NCBI GenBank assembly: GCA_963924555.1
Contig: OZ004582.1
Span: 5,084,001 to 5,148,000 of the forward strand
From: Crambe crambe
Taxonomy: Eukaryota; Porifera; Demospongiae; Poecilosclerida; Crambeidae
DNA length: 64,000 nt
Direction: 5' to 3'
Under the pieces are notes generated by a model. The model worked only from the letters and a program-made list of their open reading frames with translations. It was not told where the DNA came from and ran no database searches. Of this stretch, positions 51,651-64,000 are shown piece after piece. The position numbers and the translations under genes were made by a program. The number at the start of each line of letters is the position of its first letter. Position 1 is the stretch's first letter.

Positions 51651-52021
51651 TACCGTAGTTACAGTCTTTACTCACATCTCCGTTATAATATCCAATTTAG
51701 AGTTGTTCTGTCCAGTCAATGCTGCATAGCATCCTCTTCTGTTCAATCATCTTTGTTTCTAATTGTAGCACATCCACACAAACTAGTAGTGGTACTTAGG
51801 AAAGGCTTAGTCCTGGCATCTAAAACTGGCGTTAAAAGATAGAAAGCTTCCTTCAAAGGAGCTACAAACTATCCAAATAATCATAGCAATAAGCATCACA
51901 CCAACAGCATCAGCCAAACACGGACACCTTTCCACGCGGTCGAATAGCCATTTTAAATAAAATTATGACGTAATCGTGCAAATAAGAGTGTGCATAAGTA
52001 ATAGTTATTAACCAAGCGCTA

Positions 52022-52097
52022 GGTTTGTAGTCGAATTATAAGCACGAGGCCCGAGGGCGAAGCCCGAGGGGCGAGTGCTTATAATTCACTACAAACC
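52022..52097. repeat. Short palindrome (hairpin)
   Basis: GGTTTGTAGT..AATTATAAGC pairs with GCTTATAATT..ACTACAAACC, with CGAGGCCCGAGG and its partner inside. The stem is about 34 pairs with a tiny loop. A chromosomal cruciform-type MITE or a structured RNA are both possible. Confidence 0.7.
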
Positions 52098-53080
52098 GCA
52101 CGCGCGCGGTTAATTAACTATTTTATAGCCCGCGCGAGTGTACTACGCATGCTCAGTGCTTCTGTCTCTATAGCGATGTAGCTACTTTTTGGCTGCTTAC
52201 AAGAATATGGCCATCCCACTTCAACGTCGTGATTCATACGGTACCGAACTATCTTTCACTCTATAACCCACCCACTCGCTGTGCTTTAACTTGCTCACGT
52301 AAGGTAGGGGCACAGCGTCATAATTATGGTTGGACGCTGAATGGCAAGTAGGGCAGCTAGTGCAGAATTATGCTGGCTACTTTCTGAAAAGCTTCTTGGG
52401 TTTGAAATGTGGAATGTGCTCAATGAATATCATTATAGCGTGCGCACCGTGTTCAATGATAAAATTCTTTTCTGAGAGTAGTTAGTATAAGGACAGAACT
52501 CTATACTGTCACATACTCACCTTTCAGTCTAGTCACAACTCCTTAAAAGTGCAATATCAACTTTGCAGAATCTATATCTAACTTTTCCCTGTAAACACCA
52601 CCCCAGGCTATGATTACATGCACTGTATCACATTTATAAATCCGGTTCGTTACCATGGCAACGGGCTATAAATTACCGCTACTGTTTGATGCCTTACGCT
52701 ACATACTGTAAATGGATACCATGTGGCTAGTATGACTAGCCACAAGATTAATGAATGAGACATACATCACTTAGCTACATGTAACCATGCATATATTGAC
52801 AGTTCATTAATAGCTGGCTAGATTGATTGTAGCTAGCTATAATTTCTTGTTCACATGATTAGCTAATCAATGGTAGGTATAATAGTGACTCAGTGAGCTG
52901 TATGCACAGCTAAGCTATATAATCATGTGAACAAGAAACTATAGCTAGCTACACAATGAGAATTATAACCTAGCTATCTAGCAGCAAAAATATTAATCAT
53001 TACCATAATAATACCTGCAGTTCTGCAGTCATTGTCACCCGTGCTGATAAACATGATTGTGTAGTATATAGGGAATTACT
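52098..53080. other. Non-coding, with a small hairpin and first-exon-like block
   Basis: AATTTCTTGTTCACATGATT (52840) and its complement at 52918-52942 form a small inverted repeat. Bases 52950-53100 match 18588-18730 in reverse complement. No gene is supported. Confidence 0.45.
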
Positions 53081-53084
53081 CTCT

Positions 53085-53208
53085 CTGTGTAACAGTGCTG
53101 AGCACACTCATATAAAAGTGATTTTCCTCAGTGTCTGGCCATCTCTCTGTGTAACAGTGCTGAGCACACTCATATAAAAGTGATTTTCCTCAGTGTCTGG
53201 CCATAACT
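53085..53208. repeat. Tandem duplication of about 62 bases
   Basis: CTCTCTGTGTAACAGTGCTG to AGTGTCTGGCCAT occurs twice in a row just beyond the 3' end of CTC1. Confidence 0.9.
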
Positions 53209-53505
53209 TCATCAAAACCTGTTAGTATTATTTTCTTGGCAGAGCATGTATAGCTACTTGTGGTTTTCTTGGTGGCAGGAGCATGTACGTATGTATTTAT
53301 TAAAATACCACTGGGTATCATACAACTTCCTCAACTGTTAGCAGTGCTTGAACAACTGACCAAGTGCATCTTAGCTATGTTGGTTCTCTCCCTAGATAAA
53401 TATTTGCTTGTCCCCCAGTGGCCATTTTGAACCACACGTCACTCATTTCTATCTGTAGAGGAAGATCTTGCATTGCAAATTTTTATGAAAATTTATGACA
53501 TTGAA

Positions 53506-56500
53506 TTATTCCAGCAATGCTAGTAGTTTCTCACATTCACTAGCATAACATCCCTCCACAAGGGACAGTCCCTTCAGTTGTAGTCTTGGCAATGACAGAG
53601 TGGTGAACTCTAACCCTTTGAGTTTGAAGGTGTGGGTTTTCTGTCCGAGGATACTCCTTTCTCTCTCTTCTTGACTCACAAATGGAGTGCACAGCAGCTT
53701 CACCTTTCTCTGAATGGATGGCCTTGAGGCTACTTCCCACATCATGTGCTTTGCTCTGTCCAAATTTGATAGTTTGCTCCTGTCCACTACCACATTCTCA
53801 GTAGCTTGAAACTAAAGTAGAAGATAGGGAAAACTTTTTTTTTGTTTTGTTTTTTCAAATTTACCACTCAAAAATTTTTTTTCACTGCATATAAATCATA
53901 GCTACTTTTTTTTCAAGGACAACTGCATACCAAGCAGAAAAATGAACACTAAACCAGAAGCGTAGTTGAGTTAAGGGTTATCATCATTGCTGGCACTCCA
54001 TAAGTGTCAAATTTGCACGCAACATTAATCCATGCAGGCTGTGTAGAGAAAAGGAAATGGCATTGAGCTAGCCTCACTGAACTAATATATTTTCAGAACA
54101 TTTTTCATTTTCTTGGGGGATCACCTGATAATTATAGTCACCTTATAATGAGATCTATTAGTGTAGACGACATACACAAGCAGAAAAATGAACACTAAAC
54201 CAGCAATATCAAGAAGTTTAGTTGAGCTACTTTGGTAAGGGTTATCACCATTGCTGGCACTCCATAAGTGTCAAATTTGCACGCAACATTAATCCATGCA
54301 GGCTGTGTAGAGAAAAGGAAATGGCATTGAGCTAGCCTCACTGAACTAATATATTTTCAGAACATTTTTCATTTTCTTGGGGGATCACCTGATATAGTCA
54401 CCTTATAATGAGATCTATTAGTGTAGACGACATGTCCAATGTCGGTCACCAGGTCACACAAGTCCTTCCATTCTGCCTGAGCCACACACAAACAGTTCCG
54501 CACCAACTCTCCCTCACTCAAGTACATGTGAGCACTCCCACTGCCATCCTCAACAAAAAGCCTACAAATAAACAGTAGGTTATTAACTGCTGAGTTTTGT
54601 GGCTCTGTTAACATGGTTTTTAACCATGAAAGTTTGTAGCTACAGACAAAGGTGAATACATTATCATGATTTCTAAGGTGTGTACTCTCTTAAGTGTGCA
54701 CTTATAATAGATAAGTACCTTGCTGTGACTTCAAAGGTGGGTCTTTTCCTGATGCATGTAGTGGTGCAGTTTTCATTGACGATGGTACACTGGCAAGTTC
54801 TGCACTTGTAGTTGAGAGAGAGCCTCTTCACTGTCAAGTAACTGACCCTGACACACACGACACTCTTACTCAGTTCCCCTCCAATCAAGAGAAATGTGAG
54901 TTCACTCAACCACGACACAGGAACACTTACTGGTGTAGTCAAACAACTGGCTCTCCTGGGCATCGTCAAGTAACTCATCACATTGTCCAAACTATCAACA
55001 TCAATACTGCTCAGTGCACAACTGGTGCAGTAAAAGTTACCAGACTTTGACGTCTTCAACTTGAAGGAATTGAGTGTGACCACTGCTCCTGGTACGAGGC
55101 CAACAGGTAGAGGAACACCATCTCTATAATCACAGTATACCTTAATCTCGTCAGGTGATTTCAAGCTGCAGAGCCCAAGGGCAATTATCTTGCATTGGTT
55201 GGTGCTGCTGGTGGAGCCAGAGAGATTTGGTACAGTTCTCACCAAGGTCATGTGATCTATCCTGTAGCTATGGGATACGATGATTCCCCTCAGGGAAACT
55301 AAGTCCAATTGTAACCTGCAAATAATTATTGCAAAGCTTTACATATATACATACACACATATATACATATATACATACACACATACATATATACATACAC
55401 ACATACATATATACATACACACATACATATAATACATATATACACACATATATATATATATACATACACACATATATATATACACACATACATATATACA
55501 TACACACATACATATATACACACATACATATATACACACATACATACATGCAAATCATCTAGACCATATGTTACTGGTGGGACTCAATCTCATGGTCTCC
55601 TAGTCTGGCGCAGCCACCCCCAGGCACTTCCGGAACTCCAGTGTAAGGGTCTGGTAACACACAATACTTCGACTTGTTCCCGTTTAGCAGAAATCCTGCT
55701 AAAACGATGAATATCATTAACTGACGCGTTATGACGATTAATGACGTGAGGTAGCTATAACAACCATAATTATTACGGGATCGGGAGGCCATTTTTTTCT
55801 TCGCGCGAGGTGTTGCTATGACAATTAAACAAGACAACGTCATTTTACGACACTAAAACGTCATATTACGTAAATAAAAAATTTAGGCTGGGAACAAGTC
55901 GAAGTATTATGTGTTACCAGACCCTTGCGCTGGAGTTCCGGAAGTGTCTGGGGCTGGCTACGCCAGACTAATGGTCTCCCGCTTACAAGCCCAGAGTGCA
56001 AACCACTCATACACATACATGTAGATACACACATACTTTGGTTTACTCGAGGGGTTTGATAAACTTGTGGTCTGAAATGAAGGCAGGAGCAGCTGTTTTG
56101 TTAAATCTGCCACATCCAGGACGCACCCATCAAATATGGAGAGGAGCTTGATCACCATATCCTCAGTGACAGTCAGGGAAAGGTTCTTCTCCAATACACT
56201 CCATGTGGGGAGAACAAGGTCTGATGCTTCTTCCATCAAACCGAGGGAGTATACACACTCGTTACTGATCAGGGAAAACCATTTGAAGACAGCCTCACTA
56301 AAAAACATGGCTACTCTCAGTGGCTTCTTCCCAAAATCGGTATCAGACGTCGAGCTGGGTCTCTCTTCAGATGAGCTGGTTGATCCTCCACTTCTAATAG
56401 CACATTCAGACCAGCTGCTCGATCCAGCACATCTGACTTCAGAGAAGTTGATTAAAGTATCTAGACATGGATGAATTAAAACCTGACACGTGAATTCTCT

Positions 56501-59500
56501 TTTTTGGAAAGAATTGATTGTAACAATGTTCTTGTTCAAGACCTTGAAGTAAAGAGTTTGATCTGCGTCATCACCATCGCTGAACAGGAAACTTTCAGCA
56601 GTGGCTTGAAAGGACTTGGACACACCATCCTTGCCTCTCTCCACACTATCACAGGACACAGGAATGACTGTGGATTCTATTGGATGAATGGAGACACAAA
56701 CATCTGGTGGAGAAATATTAGAACAATTCTGATCTGTAGATTTCTCCAAAATTATCCAGAAATCACTGACGATGAGTTTGTTGCCATAGTGAGTGAGGGG
56801 TACTCTAGACAAGTCCACTTTGTGGTCTGTGGTAGGAGTTGGACAGGACCACTTTGGGAGTATGGGTATGACAGGGATGGCTCCTGTACGATCCCGCAAC
56901 ACCAAGAATCCAGATCTATCACACCCACCCAGATCACCGACCAGGAACTGAAGAAAAATAAACCTCATATGAAATTGGACTGGAAGATAAACTCTTTTTG
57001 AAAAAATAATAACAAAACAACAACAACAACACAAACAAACAAACAAATAAACAAACAAACAAACAAACAGACAAAAACCAAGCAAGTATACAAACAAAAA
57101 CAGACAGTTTGAGTTAAACAAGCATTGCCACCTGTTTGTGTCCCAATTCCGAAGCTTTCACCACATCATAAACCCACTCTGTCCTGATCATGTAAGCGTG
57201 ATTAGCACTCATTTCAGCATTGAGTCCTGTTCCTTCTCCTCCTCCCTCCCCCTCCTCACCCTGGTGCCATGGAAACCCTGGGTCCAGACACCTCTTTATG
57301 ATGTCATCCTTGAATGCCACCAGAGAAGGAAGGAGAGGTCGCAGAGAGAGATCCAGTTCTTTCTGGAAATAAGAAGAAAGAAGAGAAGATTGCACAAAGT
57401 CCGTAAAGATGTCTCTTTTCATTTCAGTCAAACCAGCAATTCTGCACAACTCTTGAAGACAGCAGAAACAGCTTCTTGTGTCATTCCTGAATAAAGAAAC
57501 AAATAAATAAACCACGAACATACAGACTTTTAAAGACGACGAACCTCCCTATAAGTACCTTCGTATGATATAAAATAACCTCCAAAAGAGAACGAACTTC
57601 TCAATGTAAAAGTATAAACGTTATAAAAATAACCTCCAAAGGAAGATAACCTATCTACAAAGGACTAAAGGTTGGGTCTAAGTGTGCCCAGCCATCCATT
57701 ATTCCACTAAAGGTTGTGCCACCACTGCATAATATGGGTTTCGATTATATGTGGGGGTGGGCAGTCATATCTGCACATTTGCACGTGGAATAATTTTTGG
57801 CTTTTGGATAAATTGTGCACACTCGATGACTTATGTATTGTCAATGGAACAGATGCTGCATCACTTGCGCATCATATCACCTCTCAATATGTGTGCAGAG
57901 GAAGCTATACCAGCTCTAAAGATAATATCTATATATCTACGCCTATAAAAGTTTCCTTTAGAGCAGGACTGATGCCTATTCTTTGATCCATTCTTTGTCT
58001 AAATGGTTGGGAGCATAGTATTATGATATATGGGGGGGGGGGGGGGGGGGGGGGCCAAGGGGAGAAACCCTGACCTGAAATCTTGCTTGGTGAGAGTGAT
58101 GAAGACATCCAGTAGCCAAGCAGTGTCCACCACACCATACCTCTTAGTCAGGGAAGTCAACTTGTTCCTGTAGAAGAATGGCTGAAGGAGATGTCGGTAA
58201 AGGGTAGTCATACATATATACCAGGCAGAGTTAAACATACTCACTGTATAGGGGGAATCCATTGATGAGAATTGAACGATTCTTACAGTGCTCAGAGAAC
58301 AACAGAAAAAACCAGAGATGTGCTAGTGGTCAAAATAATAGGTCAAGGATTAGGTGGTGTGTCAACATTGATAATTAAATTATACATTCGGACATCCTGT
58401 CATACTGATATTATTTTAGTCAGTCTAGTTTATATTTCTGGTTTCACTGTATCCACCTCTTCTTAAGACAACACCCCTCTGTATCGACCACTTGGATTGT
58501 GATGGTTGCCATAGGGACATGTTTCACTGAATGATTGCTACCTTATAAGGTGCAGCTGAGACTCTGAGGACGTGGACGTTGGTGAGTTGCAGGATGACCC
58601 CACTTCTGAGACCTCTGGCAAAGTCTGAACACTCCAAGTGAGTAAGATATAGACGGACTTGACCGTCCAGTTGGTACACTCCAGCTGCAGCGTACACACA
58701 CTCTGTTACCACACCCTGAAAAAACAACAACAACAACAAAAACAACAAATCAAAAGAGGATAAGTGTGAGTAGAAATCTTGGTGATGTGTTTACTTCTCT
58801 CATCATTACACTGTTTTCACTTGGTGTGCACAATGGCTTATACTCTTTACCTGATATGAAACTAGTTCCCCACAAATGTGGCCGAGAATGTGCTGACAAC
58901 AATCGTTTTTCTGACAGCACAGCTTTATTTTCTTGCAAGGTGGAGGAGAAGGGGAGTCCTTGCTCAAACTTGGTGAAAAAATAGAGTCAGAAGAAAACTG
59001 GAGACAAGATGGAGCAGTGGCCTGAATAGGTTTTGTTGGGGTTCTTGATGAAGGAGTAAGTTGAGACTGGAGTTGTCGATGATTGGGGAAGATCTCTGTG
59101 GCCTTCGTGGAGGAGAGGACCTGTTTCTCGAAAGAGCTGTTCTGTTATGACATGATCATTCAAGTTGAGAGATTTTTTGAACTTATACTGCTCATGTACC
59201 TTGTGAATCACTTTGACTTCCAGATAAGTAAAGAGACAACAGTCAGAAACATTCAGCAAGTAGGAGAAATGGAACAAGGATGGAGTCTGCATGATCATGA
59301 TGTTCAATCAATTAGAAAACGACAACCACAACAATAACAACAATAACAACAACCACAACAACAACAACAACAACAAATAAACAAATATAATAAAATTATT
59401 TTCATATTGGCCTGTCATCTGTCTGACAAAAAAATTGGAAAAGTTTGAGTGAGCAGACAGGTTAAAAATGTCAGAACTAAATTGAATACTTACTTTACCT

Positions 59501-61274
59501 ATTATCATTGGCTTCCTGTACCCTTTACCCAATATAAGTTTAGCATGCAGTACGTAACTAAAGAAAACTACAGTTTTATCTCCATGGTCTTCAGGGCAGT
59601 AGTTACGTAGGATTAGATTTAAGAAAGGATGGACAAAAATTAATAGCTGCTTCAGGAAATTTCAGCAAGCACCCCTATAGACATACCTGGATGAAAATGG
59701 TGAGATGAGTGTCTGGATCACATTCATCCACTATGTTCACCAGAAAGAGCAAGTCCCTGCCATTTCTATGATGATAATTTTAATTAGTGCACCCTTAGTT
59801 ATCAAAGGGGGAGAAAGAGGAACTGAATACCTGATAACTTCACTGATGGCAGAAATCTGTCCACAGATGCTAACTGCAGTGCCAACTGTCCACATTTTGG
59901 CCCTGAAAATCAACAATAATTACGTATAGTTTGATGCATTGACTTGACACCTTGATTTGACCCCTTGATTTGATCCCTTGATTTGACCCCTTGATTTGAT
60001 GATTAATTTGCATTGACTTGACCCCTTGATTTTATCTATTTTGTCGGGATAAATATCTACATGCTTTGCGAATATTATCGTCAATTTACGTGAAACCTTT
60101 GACTAACCCTTTGATTCTTTTCATTTTATCTACCATATTTAGGATAGAGTTGATAACCCACTGCACTCTATGAGCTGAAATTTGGCTAACTCACATGAGT
60201 GAAACCATCATTTAATTTGGAGAAACAAATCAAGTAAATTTAATGTGTTATTACCTCACATTGTCATTCCACGAGTTCACAGAGAAGATTGCAGTTGAGT
60301 CAATTTGTTGAGGGATGGGACGAGAATGACCCTGGCAACCAATTATCACCAACTCCTGCATCTCCAAGTGATTGGAACTCCTTTCTGAATTAAATGAATA
60401 GGGTCATCCCATGAAGGCAGTCGAGGTCACGTGTGTAGAACAGGTTCTCCCCAAAGGGTGTTAGAGAGGTATAACACCACTCTGATACAATGGATTATAA
60501 TAGCCACAAGAATATCAATGTGGTATTCAAGAACCGTTTCACTGGGGATAACCCAGTAGAAGTAGGCATAGCTTACTTGAGTCTGAATGAATGAGGTTCC
60601 ACCTTGTTGGAATGACTACCTTTCCCATGGCTTCAGCTAATGAAGACGATGACAGGGATACCTGAAGAAGCATGCAAATAAATGTTTCAATATGTGCCCA
60701 CTAGACAACATCATGATCACACCATCTCTCTGTTTTAACTATCTCTATTGGATTAGTAGGTGGTTGATACTAATACTAAACATAACACACATTACAAGGG
60801 ATCTTTCCAGTAGCATCAGCAAGGACAATTCCACAGTAGGACAGTTCATTTCTACTACTTGATGAAGTAATGGATGATTCCAGGACACCCATAACAAGGG
60901 CAGGTGCTTCTGGAAGCGGATACTCATTGGAGTGCTCTGCTTTGATCATAGGGGGTAGGAGGTTTGTCGATACGCCAGCAGTGAAGGATGATTTTATCTT
61001 GCTCATTAGGTGCCTGATTGTCACAACTTCATATTCAACAAGCTCTGCAAGGCTCTGTGAAGCAAGTGCTTTTATTACATGATTGATAGAGATGGAGTGC
61101 TGAAATGCAGGCAATAATGGGTTGATGAAGTTGTCGATGTGCAGCTGTAGTCTCTCCAGCCACACTTTTTCCTGAAGCAGTACAACTAGTTACTCCATTA
61201 GTAATTTTCATGCTGAATATTCACTTACATCATCTGTTCTACCGTCAGCAGCAATCATTTCTTGGATCAGTGAT
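53506..61274 (-). CDS. CTC1: CTC1, large subunit of the CST telomere complex
   Basis: About 14 exons on the minus strand, including 61229-61274, 60787-61173, about 60555-60660, about 60250-60385, about 59832-59901, 59687-59769, 58848-59122, about 58545-58717, 58075-58182, 57132-57486, 56037-56947, 54719-55315, 54402-about 54559 and 53506-53811. Their joins are in phase where checked. Blocks match vertebrate CTC1 in order: N-terminal OB segment (IVLADATGKIPCN); GVVTECVYAAAGVYQLDGQV; a Ser/Pro linker; OB fold VGDLGGCDRSGFLVLRDRTG; LVPGAVVTLNSFKLKTSKSG; CRTCQC; LFVEDGSGSAHMYLSEGE; and the C-terminal LPRLQLKGLSLVEG. CTC1 with STN1 and TEN1 binds single-stranded telomeric DNA and directs polymerase alpha-primase to fill in the C strand. 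Introns hold a MITE, microsatellites and a partial exon copy. The first exon (ATG) may lie further right; MIAADGRTDD at 61229-61259 is a possible start. Confidence 0.93.
53930..54420. repeat. Tandem duplication copying part of a CTC1 exon
   Basis: Two copies of about 240 bases (53930-54172 and 54179-54432) share intron sequence, the donor CTTATAAT (minus: ATTATAAG/gtgact) and about 30 bases of the exon (..GTGTAGACGACAT). The left copy is a decoy donor with a truncated exon piece in the intron downstream of the true exon. Confidence 0.85.
55340..55552. repeat. (TACA/TATA)n microsatellite in a CTC1 intron
   Basis: Imperfect ACATATATACATACAC-type repeats. Open frames in it are composition artefacts. 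Confidence 0.95.
55601..55970. mobile_element. Mutator-like MITE with 9-base TSD in a CTC1 intron
   Basis: TAGTCTGGCGCAGCCACCCC begins an inverted repeat of about 80 bases that closes the element at 55970. ATGGTCTCC is duplicated on both sides (55592-55600 and 55971-55979). A 9-base target duplication and long inverted ends are hallmarks of Mutator-like elements. It is 370 bases with no coding capacity. Confidence 0.88.
57001..57075. repeat. (CAAA)n/(CAA)n-rich intron stretch
   Basis: Low-complexity sequence between two CTC1 exons. It explains an apparent Phe/Leu/Cys-rich frame on the minus strand. Confidence 0.9.
58031..58054. repeat. Poly-G run
   Basis: 24 consecutive G in a CTC1 intron. 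Its length is likely unreliable in the assembly. Confidence 0.9.
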
Positions 61275-61550
61275 CTGGCATGATTAAATTTAAATTGGTA
61301 AAAGGTCGTCAAAACAAATCAAGTTCTGCGGTCTCGAGCAATAATGACTCGGAATGTGCATTAGCACACAGTTATATAATAAGTGTTAGCACTGGAAGGA
61401 TAAAAAATTGTTGCAGTTGGTGAAACATTCCACAATAATATTGCTGCAGGATCTGATAGGGAACAAGATCTACAAGTACATAGAGTATGTAGGATGCTGT
61501 AATAGTGTACAGCCTCAATGATTACAGTGGAATAGGAATAGGGAATTTAA

Positions 61551-61551
<1 letters not shown>

Positions 61552-61580
<29 letters not shown>
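61552..61580. repeat. Poly-G run
   Basis: About 29 consecutive G upstream of CTC1. Its length is likely unreliable. Confidence 0.9.
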
Positions 61581-61583
<3 letters not shown>

Positions 61584-61758
61584 GAACAATAGAATCTTGA
61601 TCATATGCATTAGATAGCTAACAGTCAGCAAGCAGCAGTGAAATTGCTGTTCATGCATGTAGCTAATTACTTGGTGGTTGGTCCTTGGTGCTATATTTTT
61701 ACTTTCAATATACTCAAGTTAGCTGTTTATATTATTATTGTAATTATCAAACAGCTGG

Positions 61759-62097
61759 ATGGGTCTAGAGTGTCAGCATTCCACTTTCTATCAGCCTGGA
61801 TGTAAAATACAGCTACAATGTGAAAAATCCCATGAAAAAAGTGGTGTTAGGTATAGCTATGAAGACCAAACAATAGTGAACATCAAGGCAAGAAGATATG
61901 ATGGAAAGAGGGAGGATTCACAGAAAAGAAAGATGAGTAAGGAAGTTCCCATTACAGAGAGAGAAGAAGTGGACGAGTTGCAAGAAAAGCACAAGGATAA
62001 AATTGCACTTCCTAGACCTAGACTTTGGGCAAGAATGATAAGCTCTGGCATTCATGATAGGGCACTGAGATTTGGCAGAGTGAAGTTCTTTCTCTAG
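61759..62097 (+). CDS. Uncharacterised open frame, Lys/Glu-rich, 112 codons
   Basis: The frame starts MGLECQHSTFYQPG, has a charged middle (SKEVPITEREEVDELQEKHK) and ends FGRVKFFL. An acceptor-like AAACAG lies just before the start, so it could be an exon. No family is recognised and no partner exon was found. It may be spurious. Confidence 0.2.
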   Translation: MGLECQHSTFYQPGCKIQLQCEKSHEKSGVRYSYEDQTIVNIKARRYDGKREDSQKRKMSKEVPITEREEVDELQEKHKDKIALPRPRLWARMISSGIHDRALRFGRVKFFL

Positions 62098-64000
62098 CTA
62101 ACAGTTTAGAACAATGGTTTAGGTTGAATTAGTTATACTTGTGACAAAGAGCTAGAGGATACTAGGCCTTGGCACATTATGCTCAAAAAATTGGCTATTA
62201 TGCTATTTCACTCTCTTGTTGCCGAATTTTTTTGAACTGCACACAGCCATCCCTACTTTTCTTTTTTTACCTTTAGCTACTTGTTACAAAGAAGAAACAG
62301 GAGGATTATGTAGTTTTTCTGACAATTTATTATTACAGACCTTTTTAGGGTTGAATAATTAATTATTTAGAGCACTAGTAACATTTCATCCTCCCATAAA
62401 GCTGAAATCTAGCTTTAGCATTACTATTATCTTTCAAGGGGTAGGAATGGTAGTATGCATAGCTAATTTGTCAATAATATTATTTATAATTATGATGGTA
62501 AGTATACTTTTAGTCTGCATGTTATCATTAGCTATCTACATTACATTATTACAGCAAAAAATGTTGCTCAGGGAAGTGAATGTAGAGTTGGAGGGAGACC
62601 ATGTTCAATTGGGTAATTCTATTTGAAAAAATCTTACTCATGGTGCACCAGAAGAATGGTAGCAGGGCACACATTTACATTGGACACACACATTTATTAA
62701 AGCCCTTTGCGCAAAAAATTTTTTTAAAAAAAATAGCTTGATGACTGGCTGTCATTTTATTGTTTTGTATTTCTCCTGATATAGCTAGCTAGCTGATGCT
62801 TCATATATACCACTCATAACCTATTTACCTGCATTGGAGAACTGGACAAGCTTTATAGTCATAACTTTTATTTATAACGATATAGCTAACGAAATGAAAA
62901 TGAACCAACATACAACACTGACAGGTTGAAGTTGTGGCCCAACCCCTACATCATGGTCAGGTGTTATGCCCATATCTCAGTGCACCCTGCAAATATAATA
63001 GTGAGCACGTGTGCACGTTATAGCTATGGAGTATTATACGTAAGTAATAGTACAGGCTCCTTCTATCAGGAATAAAGCCTTTATCCAAAAATTGTTAAAC
63101 ATTGAAAAGTATCGCCTAGACATCTGCTTTCATCCATGCAGCAACTATAGGGTGCATCATCGTTTCACAAATTCTTACCTTTTGGATATAGTCATCACAT
63201 AATATGTTTCATATGAAAAGTTTTTATTTTAGTCTCATAGGGTTTAGTTATGAATATTTTGGGAAAGACTTATACTAGCTATAGTAACAGTTCTAGGAAC
63301 ACAACAATCGAATAGAGTGAAAATTTTAAGCCACAATTTTCTCTGTGGTTGTGGTGTTGTATGACACTAAATAGATAGTTCATCAATGGAAAGTTGATTT
63401 TTATGACAACAAAAATATAACTAATTATCATGAAGCAAACATTGAAAGTGCAATATTTATCAGCTGAAGATGAATGAATGGATAAAAAAGATCAGCGTGG
63501 AAAGTGCTGCACTGCTACTTCAAGTCAGCATGGAAAGTGCAGCAATGCTACTTCATGTCAGTATCTTGGTGATTTTTATTGGCTTCCTCGAGAGGTATTC
63601 CTTATTACATTACATCTTCAGCTGACATCAATGGTAATACTACTTGTGTCTTTAAAGAGAGGCTACTGCAACCATGTAGCAGTCTAGAAACTCTGGTAGT
63701 GAACCAAAATTTTGATGAGAACCTGACACTATTGTTTTTGCCTGGAAGATATGTTGTGAGGAACTCTACGCACCTTAATTTTACATCATTTCAGGTGATT
63801 ACTTTAAGTCCTCTAAATCAAAATACTTTGAGAATAATATGTGAAACTAAAATGTCAATCACCTTCTGGTATGTCAGCATAATAGTTATAAAATCCCTTG
63901 AATTTGATCACTGTGGATATGGATACAACAGGCATATCATTGGAATTTTTGGCAAGATAAATACTGTATATATATTGAACTCTTCATTCACTTATTTCTC
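62098..64000. other. No recognised gene
   Basis: AT-rich sequence with TAGCTAGC strings. Near 63496-63555 the string GTGGAAAGTGC(T/A)GCA recurs with AGTCAGCATGGAAAGTGC as a short internal duplication. Nothing else is supported. Confidence 0.5.

Noticed and set aside
55268-55562. Cys/Tyr/Val- or His/Thr/Ile-rich frames on both strands
   Set aside because: They come from the (TACA/TATA)n repeat in a CTC1 intron.
56958-57121. Hydrophobic Leu/Phe/Cys-rich N-terminus on the CTC1 strand
   Set aside because: It is intron sequence made of CAAA/CAA repeats; the exon begins at the acceptor at 56947.
57714-57986. Open frame of 90 codons on plus inside CTC1
   Set aside because: It lies in an intron next to repeats, shows no family pattern and no splice support.
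63478-63687. 69-codon frame with Ser/Cys repeats
   Set aside because: It arises from a short DNA duplication and has no recognisable domain.

Overview
The window looks like nuclear DNA of a marine sponge, most likely a demosponge. It is AT-rich, full of TAGCTAGCTA-type strings, and its genes have many short exons with GT..AG introns of 50-1000 bases. The conserved genes are metazoan in type: mitochondrial thioredoxin, NAA10 and CTC1. The species call is an inference. No rRNA, tRNA, CRISPR array or bacterial operon was seen.

Layout. (1) 1-6655: a foldback repeat, a possible last exon of an unseen gene, then a head-to-head pair: mitochondrial thioredoxin (TXN2, minus) and the N-terminal acetyltransferase catalytic subunit NAA10 (plus, 7 exons). 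(2) 7544-18006: a minus-strand gene joining a guanylate-binding-protein GTPase to about eight fibronectin type III domains and a C-terminal membrane helix; its 5' intron holds two broken Ty3/Gypsy retroelement pieces. (3) 19979-29444: a three-level nest of DNA transposons, whose innermost member has CACTG ends and carries a zinc-finger gene and a SAMD3-like gene read away from each other. (4) 30314-38159: a small relative of the outer transposon, then a 6.6-kb element with about 70-base inverted ends, a decayed transposase-like gene and a frameshifted HIRAN-like gene. (5) 38176-44804: a mosaic duplication, made of the 3' end of CTC1, the last exon of NAA10 and a second, frameshifted copy of the GTPase-FN3 gene. 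(6) 45017-47157: another transposon with G/C-rich ends. (7) 48944-50470: a membrane receptor with Ig-like, FN3 and two sushi domains. (8) 50562-53215: hairpins and duplicated non-coding blocks. (9) 53506-61274: CTC1, the large subunit of the CST telomere complex, minus strand, about 14 exons. (10) 61275-64000: no clear gene.

The host genes do separate jobs: mitochondrial redox, co-translational protein acetylation, telomere maintenance, a receptor, and a GTPase of the interferon-inducible type. They form no operon or common pathway. The most unusual content is the GTPase-FN3-membrane protein with its recent duplicate, the nested transposons with their cargo genes, and duplicated splice sites in NAA10 and CTC1.
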